Below, one piece after another: positions 40,955 through 49,563 of a stretch of 64,000 nucleotides of DNA. This DNA is from Comamonadaceae bacterium (lineage in GTDB: Bacteria > Pseudomonadota > Gammaproteobacteria > Burkholderiales > Burkholderiaceae_C). The stretch spans positions 29,697-93,696 of the forward strand of contig CANFYL010000001.1 of NCBI GenBank assembly GCA_947451285.1, given 5' to 3'. How positions within the stretch are numbered: the stretch's first letter is position 1; each line of letters opens with the position of its first letter. The position numbers and the translations under genes were made by a program. A model generated the notes under the pieces. That model searched no databases. It worked only from the letters and a program-made list of their open reading frames with translations, and was not told the origin of the DNA.

Positions 40955-41784
40955 TTGTCACCAATGATGATGGGTGTGCCGCCCTTAGATGATCCCAGCA
41001 CCACCACCTTGGTATTGGCAGATTTCGCCAACTCCAGGGTTGCTTGAATATTTTGGGCCTGCAGCGTCTTGTCTGTCATGGTTGAAGCAATGATCTTTTG
41101 GTAATCACGAATACCCCCAGCCTCGGTGACTTTGCGTTGGGCCTCATATTCTTCTGCCTCCAGTTTGTATTTGTAGGCCAAGGCTTGCTGCTGATTGATC
41201 ACCTTCGACTCAATCGATTTGCTGACTGAGTCGGGTAGTTCGACAGAGCGAATGATGATTTCGTCCACCAAGATATATTTGCGACCTACTTCTTCGAGGG
41301 CCAGCGTGATGATCTTGCTCAGCACGCCGTCCTTGTTGGTGTAAATGTCTTCTGGGGTGCGTTGTCCAAGATTGCGGCGCAGTACAGATTCAATTTGCGG
41401 CAGGATGATTTTGTTGACGTAATCACGCCCCACTTGCTGATGCAGCACTCCCAACAACTCATAAATTGGCTGAAAGCGAACGGCAATTTTTAATTTGACG
41501 GGAAGACCACTGCTGGTGAGTACATCAAAATCGTGAAGTACCAATTGCACGCGCGTGTCGTAAATGGCCATTGAATTCAAAGGCATCAAGATATGAAGCC
41601 CTTCAGCATAGATGTTGTCAGTGACTGTTCCGCTGCTGAGCATGCGATAAAGAACCCCTGCCTCTCCGGGCTTGATCACCACAACTATTCGAGACCATAG
41701 TGCGATGGTCACCATGAGCATGAAAAAGAATGCCACGATTAAATAAGGCGCCCGGTCCTTGAGTTTATGTATGAAGGCGTTCAT
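40951..41784 (-). CDS. SPFH/Band 7 (prohibitin-like) membrane protein
   Basis: Single N-terminal TM; PLNSMAIYDTRVQLVLHDFDVLTSSGLPVKLKIAVRFQP; LADE-type coiled region KVINQQQALAYKYKLEAEEYEAQRKVTEAGGIRDYQKII. Confidence 0.88.
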   Translation of the reverse strand: MNAFIHKLKDRAPYLIVAFFFMLMVTIALWSRIVVVIKPGEAGVLYRMLSSGTVTDNIYAEGLHILMPLNSMAIYDTRVQLVLHDFDVLTSSGLPVKLKIAVRFQPIYELLGVLHQQVGRDYVNKIILPQIESVLRRNLGQRTPEDIYTNKDGVLSKIITLALEEVGRKYILVDEIIIRSVELPDSVSKSIESKVINQQQALAYKYKLEAEEYEAQRKVTEAGGIRDYQKIIASTMTDKTLQAQNIQATLELAKSANTKVVVLGSSKGGTPIIIGDK

Positions 41785-41838
41785 CCCGTGGTCCTCATGA
41801 AACTGCGCACTACAAACTCAGAATGATTTGGTTTCATA

Positions 41839-42774
41839 TTATTCCTTGCGATCAGCGCTCGACTGCCAGATTGGTTTGGGTGGTTTGGCATCAAAACTCT
41901 GGTAGATGTCGGCAATCAGTCCTTCTTTCAGCATTTTTTCCAGCTCTGCATCCAAAAGGTTGAAAACAGGACTTAACTCAGGCTTGAGGGAGTACATCAT
42001 GTAGGTGCTCATGATTTCCTTGTCCATGATCAGACTTGCATAGCGATAGCGTGATGCGTTAACGCCGCTTGCTTTCAAGGCGCTTTCGGTTGAGATTTTG
42101 TTGTTGACCAACATGGCATCAATTTTATTTTCTGCAAAACCCCGCGCCATTGCGTCGTTGTCGTCAAATGGAATGCGATTGTTGTTTGGCAGAGCCTCAA
42201 ACTCTTTGAAGTAATAAACACCTCTGCGGTATCCAATCCGATGGTTGGTTAAATCTTTCAAGCTCTTGATGTCACGACTTTCGTTGCTGTTTAAAGAGAT
42301 GTAGATAACGCTTGGAATCGTGCCCAAATTGACGGAGAAGCGCGAGTAACTCTCGCGCTCCGGGGTTCTGAATCGGACGTTGGTCACGATGTCGATGCTT
42401 TGAGACTTCAGTGCGTCCAGACTGTGACCGAAAGACATTTCACGCCATTCAATTTCGCAATGACTTCTGCGAGCTGCCTCCTCGAGAATGTATTGAAGCA
42501 CGCCAGAGTGGCGTCCTTTTGAATAGACCACCATTTCGGGGGGAGAGTTCAAAAAAGCGACGATGAGTTTGGTGCGAGGTTTTGGGTCAGCTTGAGATGT
42601 CTTTGCAAACTTGGAGGACGAAGCGGCCAGCACAGTTTGACAATACCCATCTGTTGCGACCCAAGTCAGTGCCAACGCAGCGGAGATGACGCTTCTTCGT
42701 TGGCGATCAATGTGGCTCAATACCGGTGTCGGTGGCTCTTGGCACAGCGCATGGGCAATTTCGGGAGTTTTCAC
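41839..42774 (-). CDS. Extracellular solute-binding protein family 3 (polar amino-acid type)
   Basis: LIVAFLNSPPEMVVYSKGRHSGVLQYILEEAARRSHCEIEWREM; SLDALKSQSIDIVTNVRF; overlaps the ABC gene by 4 bp. Confidence 0.75.
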   Translation of the reverse strand: MKTPEIAHALCQEPPTPVLSHIDRQRRSVISAALALTWVATDGYCQTVLAASSSKFAKTSQADPKPRTKLIVAFLNSPPEMVVYSKGRHSGVLQYILEEAARRSHCEIEWREMSFGHSLDALKSQSIDIVTNVRFRTPERESYSRFSVNLGTIPSVIYISLNSNESRDIKSLKDLTNHRIGYRRGVYYFKEFEALPNNNRIPFDDNDAMARGFAENKIDAMLVNNKISTESALKASGVNASRYRYASLIMDKEIMSTYMMYSLKPELSPVFNLLDAELEKMLKEGLIADIYQSFDAKPPKPIWQSSADRKE

Positions 42775-44432
42775 GGCAGTGTCTCTTCCCGCATATGTCC
42801 CTCTTCCATTTTGATCACCCGGTCAGCATGCGAGAAATATTTGTCATCGTGGGTCACTGCAATGATGGTCTTGCCGAGTCTGCGTAAATCAGGCAGCAGC
42901 TCTTCATACAGATGGCGCCTGAATTCCGGGTCTTGATCTGCAGCGAGTTCGTCAAAAACGTAGATTTGTCGGTCATCGGCAATTGCGTTGATAAGCGCCA
43001 AGCGTTTCCGCTGACCGGTCGACAAATTGATGTTGGTGAACGCCCCATCGCGGAATTTGGTCTTGTCGGCCAGTCCCATGTCTTTGATCAGCATGCGGAC
43101 CTGCTTTTCATTGATGTCAACGGCGCCATAGAAGCGGTCGAACAGGTGAAAGTCGGTAAAAACAATGCCAAAAAATTCACGGTAATCTGGGTAGAGTTCA
43201 CGGTCCAAAGACTCGCCGTTGACTTCGATTTGACCTTGTGTTGGGTAGTACAGACCGGTCAGAAGTTTGAGCAGGGTAGATTTACCGCTGCCATTGCCGC
43301 CTACGATGAAAATAATTTCACCGGCTTTCACCTTGAGGCTAATTGGCCCCACTTTGAATCGCTGCTTTTCTTCGACGTTTTGGTATTCAAAGCAGACATC
43401 GCGAAACTCAAGCTGCTCAAACAGTGGCATGACGGTTGCGGCAGGCTCACCTGTTTGAGCGCCTCGTGAAGCCTCGTCAACTTGCAGCTCTAAGTGACGC
43501 AAATTGGCAACTGCCGCATCGGCCTTGACAAACAGTGGCAGTGAACCAAAAAGCAGATCAAGCGGGCCAATGATGAAAAGAACGGAGGCCGTTAATTTAA
43601 TAATGGTGCCGGGATCCGTTGTTTGAAAATACGGCCAGACAAACAGGATGACTGCAATCAAGATGTAGAAAAAAACCTCGGAAAACATGGTCACGAAAAC
43701 CGAGTTAATTCCCGTGCGGCTCTTGAGGACTTGAACGACGGAGGCAATGCGTGACTGATGTTGGTAAAGGTCCAGGCTCTTGGCGCGGTTGATCTTGACT
43801 TCTTTGAAGCCTTCTAGGGTGTGCTCAATCGCGTCAAAGAAGCGGGCTTCTTGTTGAGTCGCTTCTTGGATGTCACGGATGATCACCGCGCGTTTGAGTA
43901 GGAACACCCAGGCCCCTAATCCAATTGCTCCGATCGTGAGCAGGAATCCTTCAGGTGTCAGCCAGACGATGTAGAGCATCGCAAAGCCCAACATGATGGC
44001 AGCCTGTATCGATGCGAACACGACGGCTGAGCTTTGGGAGATCTGCAGCGTGTCTTGAAAAAGACAGTTGTAGATGTGGGAATACCCATAGTTTTCGATG
44101 AACTCAAGTTCGGTGTGACGCAACTTGTCGCTGATGCGTTTGCGAACCTTGAGCAGAACTTGCTCGACCATGACTGCGGCCTGGTCAAGGGTGTATTTTT
44201 TTGTATAAGTGAAAAGACCTAAAACCGCGCAAAACATTGCGAGGTAGTAGATCTGCACAGTGCCTTCGGTGGAGAACTCATTGACCAAGCCTGCGCCGTG
44301 GTTGATCACGGCGAGCAGGGCGCCATTGGCCATTCCAGCGATCAAGGAAAAAACAAGCAACCTCGTCTGAGGATGATCAGATTCTTGCTGTAAAAAGCCC
44401 AGCAGGCGTTTTGACGGAAACGAAAAATTCAT
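42771..44432 (-). CDS. Cyclic-peptide-export-type ABC transporter (SyrD/PvdE family), fused TM-ATPase
   Basis: Walker A FIVGGNGSGKSTLLKLLTGLYYPTQG; signature LSTGQRKRLALINAI; Walker B IYVFDELAADQDPEFR. Confidence 0.92.
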   Translation of the reverse strand: MNFSFPSKRLLGFLQQESDHPQTRLLVFSLIAGMANGALLAVINHGAGLVNEFSTEGTVQIYYLAMFCAVLGLFTYTKKYTLDQAAVMVEQVLLKVRKRISDKLRHTELEFIENYGYSHIYNCLFQDTLQISQSSAVVFASIQAAIMLGFAMLYIVWLTPEGFLLTIGAIGLGAWVFLLKRAVIIRDIQEATQQEARFFDAIEHTLEGFKEVKINRAKSLDLYQHQSRIASVVQVLKSRTGINSVFVTMFSEVFFYILIAVILFVWPYFQTTDPGTIIKLTASVLFIIGPLDLLFGSLPLFVKADAAVANLRHLELQVDEASRGAQTGEPAATVMPLFEQLEFRDVCFEYQNVEEKQRFKVGPISLKVKAGEIIFIVGGNGSGKSTLLKLLTGLYYPTQGQIEVNGESLDRELYPDYREFFGIVFTDFHLFDRFYGAVDINEKQVRMLIKDMGLADKTKFRDGAFTNINLSTGQRKRLALINAIADDRQIYVFDELAADQDPEFRRHLYEELLPDLRRLGKTIIAVTHDDKYFSHADRVIKMEEGHMREETLP

Positions 44433-44550
44433 CGGATTTGCTTGGCATTTTTATCGAAAGCCGAGTTTTGCAGCGCCAACCTTGATTCATCAAGGAAGGC
44501 GTGCAAAAGCAATCACCGTCGATCGAAGTGACGAAAGTCGCCACGGACGA

Positions 44551-45066
44551 TTATTTGGCCTTGGCTGCGGCTTCTTTGGTTCCAGCAGGTGCATCTGCTG
44601 ATGCCATGAAGGACTTGCCTTCTTTGAACTGGGTCTCGAAGTATTCGCGCACTTTGGCTGCATCGAAGGTCAAGAATGTGCCGCCGGATTCAAAGTGCTG
44701 TGTGAATACCTTACCAACTGCATAGGTGGTTGCGCCGTTGATGACGGGCATGGTTGCCGCACCCACAATCGAGCCCATCATGGGAATGGCTTTGACTGCA
44801 GAAGAAACCACACGGGCGGTTGACAACGCCACGGTGCCACCAATCAGTGACGTGATCGCAGCCTTGCCAAATTCCTGCTTGAAAGGTATGCCGTAGATCT
44901 CGGCCAAGCTGTGCAGCATCTTCAACTGGATGGCCGTGACCGCAGCCAGATCCAGCATGGGCAGTGGCAATAGGCTAGGAACAATCGACCCTAGAGCGTA
45001 ATTGCGAACGACCTTGTCAGCCTGTTCTGTCTTGTTCAGGCCTTCTGTTTCAACAACTGTGTTCAT
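44551..45066 (-). CDS. DUF697-like protein, paralog A
   Basis: IVPSLLPLPMLDLAAVTAIQLKMLHSLAEIYGIPF; AIPMMGSIVGAATMPVINGATTYAVGKVFTQHFESGGTFL. Confidence 0.72.
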   Translation of the reverse strand: MNTVVETEGLNKTEQADKVVRNYALGSIVPSLLPLPMLDLAAVTAIQLKMLHSLAEIYGIPFKQEFGKAAITSLIGGTVALSTARVVSSAVKAIPMMGSIVGAATMPVINGATTYAVGKVFTQHFESGGTFLTFDAAKVREYFETQFKEGKSFMASADAPAGTKEAAAKAK

Positions 45067-45206
45067 CTCTGACTCGCTTTCATTTAAAAAATTTCGAAAA
45101 ATGCCTTGCCCAGACCTTTTGCTATCTAAGTGGCGTCACGCGGTCTAGGGATTGTGGTGCCACCAACGAACTTTAAACCGTTGATTCTTTAAATCAATCA
45201 GTCATT

Positions 45207-46994
45207 TCAGGGTAAACGGGTGATGTCTTCAAGCGATACCTCTTCGGAGGTTCCAATCTGTTTTGTCAGCGTACCTGTTTGAAAATGGGCTGCTGTGACA
45301 GCGTTGGCAATGGTTTGGACCGCACTGACGTCGTCAATGAAGGCCTTCAGGCGGCCTTGTTCGATCTGAACCAGGTCAAATGTACGTTCGATCGGGAAAT
45401 TGTCGTTCTTGATCAGCGCTCTCAGTGACCTATTGTACTGACCCACCTGTGTTTGCGTGCGTTGCAGACCGGACAAGGCATTGTGCACAGTCGATACAAC
45501 GGAGTCGATCGACAGACCCACAGTTCGCTTGGCATTGCGTAAGTTTTCCTCTTCCTGCAACTTGCCAAGATAGGTCTGACCCACCAGTCCTTTGGCCGCA
45601 CTGTTGTCAAACAGGTATTCGAAAGACAACAACAGCGTACCCCCTAAGCCCCCACTGCCTGTGGTCATGGAGCTGAATTGCGGCAAGTTGTTGTTGCCCA
45701 CGCTCAAGCCCTGACGTTTGGCGATGACGGCGAGGTCTAATTTGGGCAGCTCGTTGTTTTGAGCGCCTAGAAAAATTGCATTCGCTCCCTCTACCTGCAG
45801 CTCTGCCGCACGCAGGTCAAAGCGTTTTTCGTTGGCGAGCTCGTTCCACTTGGCGCGAACCGCTTGATGCTCAAAGGCGGCCAGGGTGGCTGTCCAATTG
45901 AGCGGGTAGTCGTCCTTTGCATTGCCAATCAGACGGGCCTCTTCTTGAGAAATACCCATGTTGTTTGCAAGTTGATTGCGTGCGAGGTTGACGACCTCCT
46001 GTGCGGAAATCAAGCTGGCTTGCGTCTGTGTGTGAAAGGCTCTCAAGTAACTCAACTCGCGATTGCCGTCGCCTTGGGCGTTCTTGTCCGACTCGCGTGC
46101 ATTGACATTTTTTTCGAGCTGGGCCGTCCATTTCTCGATTTGGTTGACTGACTCTTGGGTGTAGTAGAGCTTGACGAGGCTAGCCTTGTAGTCCCAATAG
46201 CGGGTGATGACGTTTTGAATGATCCCAGCGATGGCGTGCTTGACAAGGTTTTCAGCAGCTTGGCGTTGCAACCGTTTCTGGGTTTCAGCGGATGCCGGTA
46301 AATTGGTTTCCCCACTCAATTTGAGCAGCGGGAAATTCAGCGTCATCTGGATGGTCGACGGATGAACAGTGCCGTAGGTTGAGGCGTTGATGTTGGGATT
46401 GACAGCATTGAGGTAACCTGGAATACCGTTGGCCAGAACGTAGTTGGCCGACAACAGGTCCGTATTGGTCTTGAGGTTTTTTGAGCTGTCTAAGGTCAGG
46501 CTCAGATCGGCGTATGTGCCATTCTTGAACAACTTGGTCAGACTGGTCTTGAATTGCTGGTTGTCCTGATGGTCCGCCATGAAGGTCGACAAAGCCGGTA
46601 CCGCAATGGCTGGTGCAACGGTTGATCCCAAACTAGAGGCTGCAGCATTGTTGGATGCCATTGTGTTGGCGGCACCTTGTAAATTCAGCGGCAGATTTTG
46701 TAATTCAGAGGGGTAGCGATAACCCCTTACCCGATCAGAAGCCACACTGGCTTTGAATGAGGTGTCAAAAGGGGCCCCCGCAGCAGTCTCGTTGGCTTTG
46801 GCCAGTTCAACCTGAATTCTTGCAATGATCAGGCTTGACGCATTCTTCAGTGCGATTCTGACTGAGTCCTCTAAGCTGATGGGTCTTACCACGTCGATGT
46901 CTGCGGCCACAACAAATTGTGTGCTCAGTGAGGCTAACAAAGCGCCTGCAAAAAGGTATTTCTTGCGTTTGAAGTTTGGAGAATTTCTCATCAT
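45207..46994 (-). CDS. TolC-family outer membrane efflux protein
   Basis: Signal-like KRKKYLFAGALLASLSTQFVVAADI; ISLEDSVRIALKNASSLIIARIQVELAKANETAAGAPFDTSF; paired long coiled halves. Listed ORF extends to 47057; start chosen at MMRNSPNFKRKKY. Confidence 0.8.
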   Translation of the reverse strand: MMRNSPNFKRKKYLFAGALLASLSTQFVVAADIDVVRPISLEDSVRIALKNASSLIIARIQVELAKANETAAGAPFDTSFKASVASDRVRGYRYPSELQNLPLNLQGAANTMASNNAAASSLGSTVAPAIAVPALSTFMADHQDNQQFKTSLTKLFKNGTYADLSLTLDSSKNLKTNTDLLSANYVLANGIPGYLNAVNPNINASTYGTVHPSTIQMTLNFPLLKLSGETNLPASAETQKRLQRQAAENLVKHAIAGIIQNVITRYWDYKASLVKLYYTQESVNQIEKWTAQLEKNVNARESDKNAQGDGNRELSYLRAFHTQTQASLISAQEVVNLARNQLANNMGISQEEARLIGNAKDDYPLNWTATLAAFEHQAVRAKWNELANEKRFDLRAAELQVEGANAIFLGAQNNELPKLDLAVIAKRQGLSVGNNNLPQFSSMTTGSGGLGGTLLLSFEYLFDNSAAKGLVGQTYLGKLQEEENLRNAKRTVGLSIDSVVSTVHNALSGLQRTQTQVGQYNRSLRALIKNDNFPIERTFDLVQIEQGRLKAFIDDVSAVQTIANAVTAAHFQTGTLTKQIGTSEEVSLEDITRLP

Positions 46995-47060
46995 CGTTGA
47001 GTGTGTAAAAAAATGACAGTGTGTGAGCAATGATTGGTCGTTGAAAGGGAGGTGCACAGC

Positions 47061-47852
47061 CTACGGAGATGCACATATGGCTTGGTCTGACTCGCGTTCA
47101 CAAGTCAACAGGTCATCCGCCAGGGACTTCATGAATTCCGGGTTGGTTCGTGCAAAAAAATGTCCACCCTCAAAACAGCGCAGCTGAAAGCTGCGCTGTG
47201 TATAGCGTGCCCATTGGGCGACCGCATCGGGCATGGCGGCTGAATCCGCGGTGCCGGCATAAGCAATGAGAGGGCAATTCAACAGACCGAAATCTAAGGG
47301 CTGTGCTGCCAAGCGCATATCGCTGCGCAGAATGGGAAGCAGCATATTGGCGAGCTCAGGGTCTTGAAAAACAATATCTGGGACGCCGCCATACTGCCGA
47401 ACCAGTTGCCTGAACTCGGGCTCAGGTAAATCTGCTGCATCACAAATCAAAGGCGGGCAATCAGGCGCACCATGGGCCGCTGCAATCAAAAGTGTTGGTT
47501 CGGGAGCCCCCATGGATTGCAAACGTTGACACACCGCATAGGCCAGTTTTGCGCCAAGGCTGTAGCCCAGAAGAAAATAAGGTTCATCGAGCAAGGGAAT
47601 CATTGCTTGCGCAACGTCATCGGCCAGCTTCTTCAAATTGCGGGGAGGCTCTTCTTGGAGTCGGTTTTCGCGACCCGGGTATTGAACTGGAACAACACTG
47701 ACACCAGGCAGCGACCGGCGCCAGCTCAAAAAAAACGAGGCGCCCCCTCCGGCGAAGGGAAGACAAAAAAGCTTTTTTGCCCCGGGCACAGGGTCATGTC
47801 CAAACGGGAACCAGCACGCTTGTTGGGTCAGGGTGTTTGCGTTGGGTGACAT
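47061..47852 (-). CDS. Stand-alone type II thioesterase (alpha/beta hydrolase)
   Basis: KLFCLPFAGGGASFFLSWRRSLPGVSVVPVQYPGRENRLQE; nucleophile elbow GYSLGAKLA; C-terminal GGHFF. Confidence 0.93.
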   Translation of the reverse strand: MSPNANTLTQQACWFPFGHDPVPGAKKLFCLPFAGGGASFFLSWRRSLPGVSVVPVQYPGRENRLQEEPPRNLKKLADDVAQAMIPLLDEPYFLLGYSLGAKLAYAVCQRLQSMGAPEPTLLIAAAHGAPDCPPLICDAADLPEPEFRQLVRQYGGVPDIVFQDPELANMLLPILRSDMRLAAQPLDFGLLNCPLIAYAGTADSAAMPDAVAQWARYTQRSFQLRCFEGGHFFARTNPEFMKSLADDLLTCERESDQAICASP

Positions 47853-47876
47853 GGGTGTGGTCGATCCATCACGACA

Positions 47877-48398
47877 TCAAGTCGCTTGAGACGCGGCAAG
47901 GTCGCGCTGTGTCTTGTATTCGGTGATGCGTTGCTTGCCGTTCTCATACTGCTGCTTGAAGATGCGGCGCAGCACGGAGTTGTCTTTGCTCAGTAGTTTT
48001 CCGCCAGACTCGAAGTGCAATTGAAATATCTTGCCAATGGCATAAACAGTCGCTGCATTGGTAAAGGAGACAAGCCCAAAATAAGCGGCTTGCCCGGCAA
48101 CGGGAACCATTTTGATGGCGGGCCTTAATCTGATGATCAGATAAAGTGGGCCGAGCGTGAGAATTAAAGACAGCAAGATTTTGTAGGCGATCAATCGGTT
48201 TGGGATCGGAAAGCCATAGATATTGGCAAGATCCATGATCAACGAAACTTCGATGCCAGTCACGCCTGAGAGTTCAATGAAAAAAGAGGGGACAAGGGCG
48301 ACACCCATTGCAGCGATCACATGGTTCTTGATGCAAGCATCGGCCTTGAGACGCTCAATTTCCCAATCAACTTCTTCAACTAACAATTCAGTGACCAT
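47877..48398 (-). CDS. DUF697-like protein, paralog B
   Basis: Shares IxxxxSLIMDLANIYGFPIP and VPVAGQAAYFGLVSFTNAATVYAIGKIFQLHFESGGKLL with paralog A at 44551..45066. Confidence 0.7.
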   Translation of the reverse strand: MVTELLVEEVDWEIERLKADACIKNHVIAAMGVALVPSFFIELSGVTGIEVSLIMDLANIYGFPIPNRLIAYKILLSLILTLGPLYLIIRLRPAIKMVPVAGQAAYFGLVSFTNAATVYAIGKIFQLHFESGGKLLSKDNSVLRRIFKQQYENGKQRITEYKTQRDLAASQAT

Positions 48399-48426
48399 GT
48401 CCTATTTGCCTCACACATGAATGTTG

Positions 48427-49434
48427 TTATTTGATTGACTTGGCCAACCAGTGAAAGACGTTCAAAACAAATTGCTTGTTATGGGGCGCATCAGGATTGT
48501 GAAATCCGGTTGGATAGTTACCCACCCATTCAGCGTAATTGACCGAGAACATGGAGGCCTCGCCAAATACCGCGACGCGTCCTTTACCCGTGCGAAGCAA
48601 GCCACCTTGGTACAGACCAGCCCCCCGAGTGAACGGCGTCTTCATGGAGATATCTGCATGGTCTGAGGGCCACGCAACATTGGTCCCTTCGCCAAGTTCG
48701 AGTAGTGGTGTGAATTGAGCCCCTGGTTTCACGCGAAAAGCACTGCCTGTGAACGTCACTACAAAGGGAATATGTTCGCTCGGATTTCGGCCCCGAACCA
48801 CAGCGTTTGAGTGCAATTTGCCGGTGTTGGTGGCTGGCTGCTTTTCATAAAACTTGATCAGGTTCATGTCGCCCGGCTTGTACGTGAAAGCGGCGTCGAA
48901 GGCGAAGTTGTCGCCCATTGCAATGCCTAGGCTGGATGCAAGTTTGTCAACGGCATTCGGAAAGGGCATGTGATCGGCAATGAGCAGCAAGGATCCGCCG
49001 TTCTTGACCCACGTGGTGATGGCTTCGATTTCATCGTCAGTCAAAGCCTCCGGTGCTGGCAAAGCCCATTTGTTGATGGTGGCCTTCTCTTGTGCGTTCT
49101 TGGCGCTCAGAGCATTACAGATCACCAGGACATCTGTTTGCGCGAGAGTCTCAGCGCTGAAGGCGCTGCGGTTGGGTAAGACTCTGGCGCCGTCAGCAGT
49201 CAGCAAATTCGCAAAGCCTTGGAAGCGGTCTGCGATGGTTTGGTAATTGTGGTGAGCCTCGTCGATGGTGACGCGTGGACCTTGTCCGGCTTTGTAGAGC
49301 GGTTTGTCGACGGTGACCGTGTAGTCCCCAGTGCCCGTGATTGGCGGAGCAGGCTTTGTATCTGGCGCAAATGTCTGGGCTGCGGCCAGTGTCAAAGCAC
49401 AGCAACCGATCATTGATATCAAGGTGAAACGCAT
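48427..49434 (-). CDS. Exported protein of unknown function, GATase-like/DUF4350-like fold
   Basis: Signal-like MRFTLISMIGCCALTLAAAQTFA; ITTWVKNGGSLLLIADHMPFPNAVDKLASSLGI. Listed ORF extends to 49509. Confidence 0.6.
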   Translation of the reverse strand: MRFTLISMIGCCALTLAAAQTFAPDTKPAPPITGTGDYTVTVDKPLYKAGQGPRVTIDEAHHNYQTIADRFQGFANLLTADGARVLPNRSAFSAETLAQTDVLVICNALSAKNAQEKATINKWALPAPEALTDDEIEAITTWVKNGGSLLLIADHMPFPNAVDKLASSLGIAMGDNFAFDAAFTYKPGDMNLIKFYEKQPATNTGKLHSNAVVRGRNPSEHIPFVVTFTGSAFRVKPGAQFTPLLELGEGTNVAWPSDHADISMKTPFTRGAGLYQGGLLRTGKGRVAVFGEASMFSVNYAEWVGNYPTGFHNPDAPHNKQFVLNVFHWLAKSIK

Positions 49435-49563
49435 TTTATTCAAAAGTATTACTTTTTTGGTCATCCAACGAAGGGAATGCACAGACATGCTGTTCAACTT
49501 GCATGGCATGGGGACTCAACACCACACGCCATTGTTTGATGAGGGCGAGGAACCCGCCATCAC

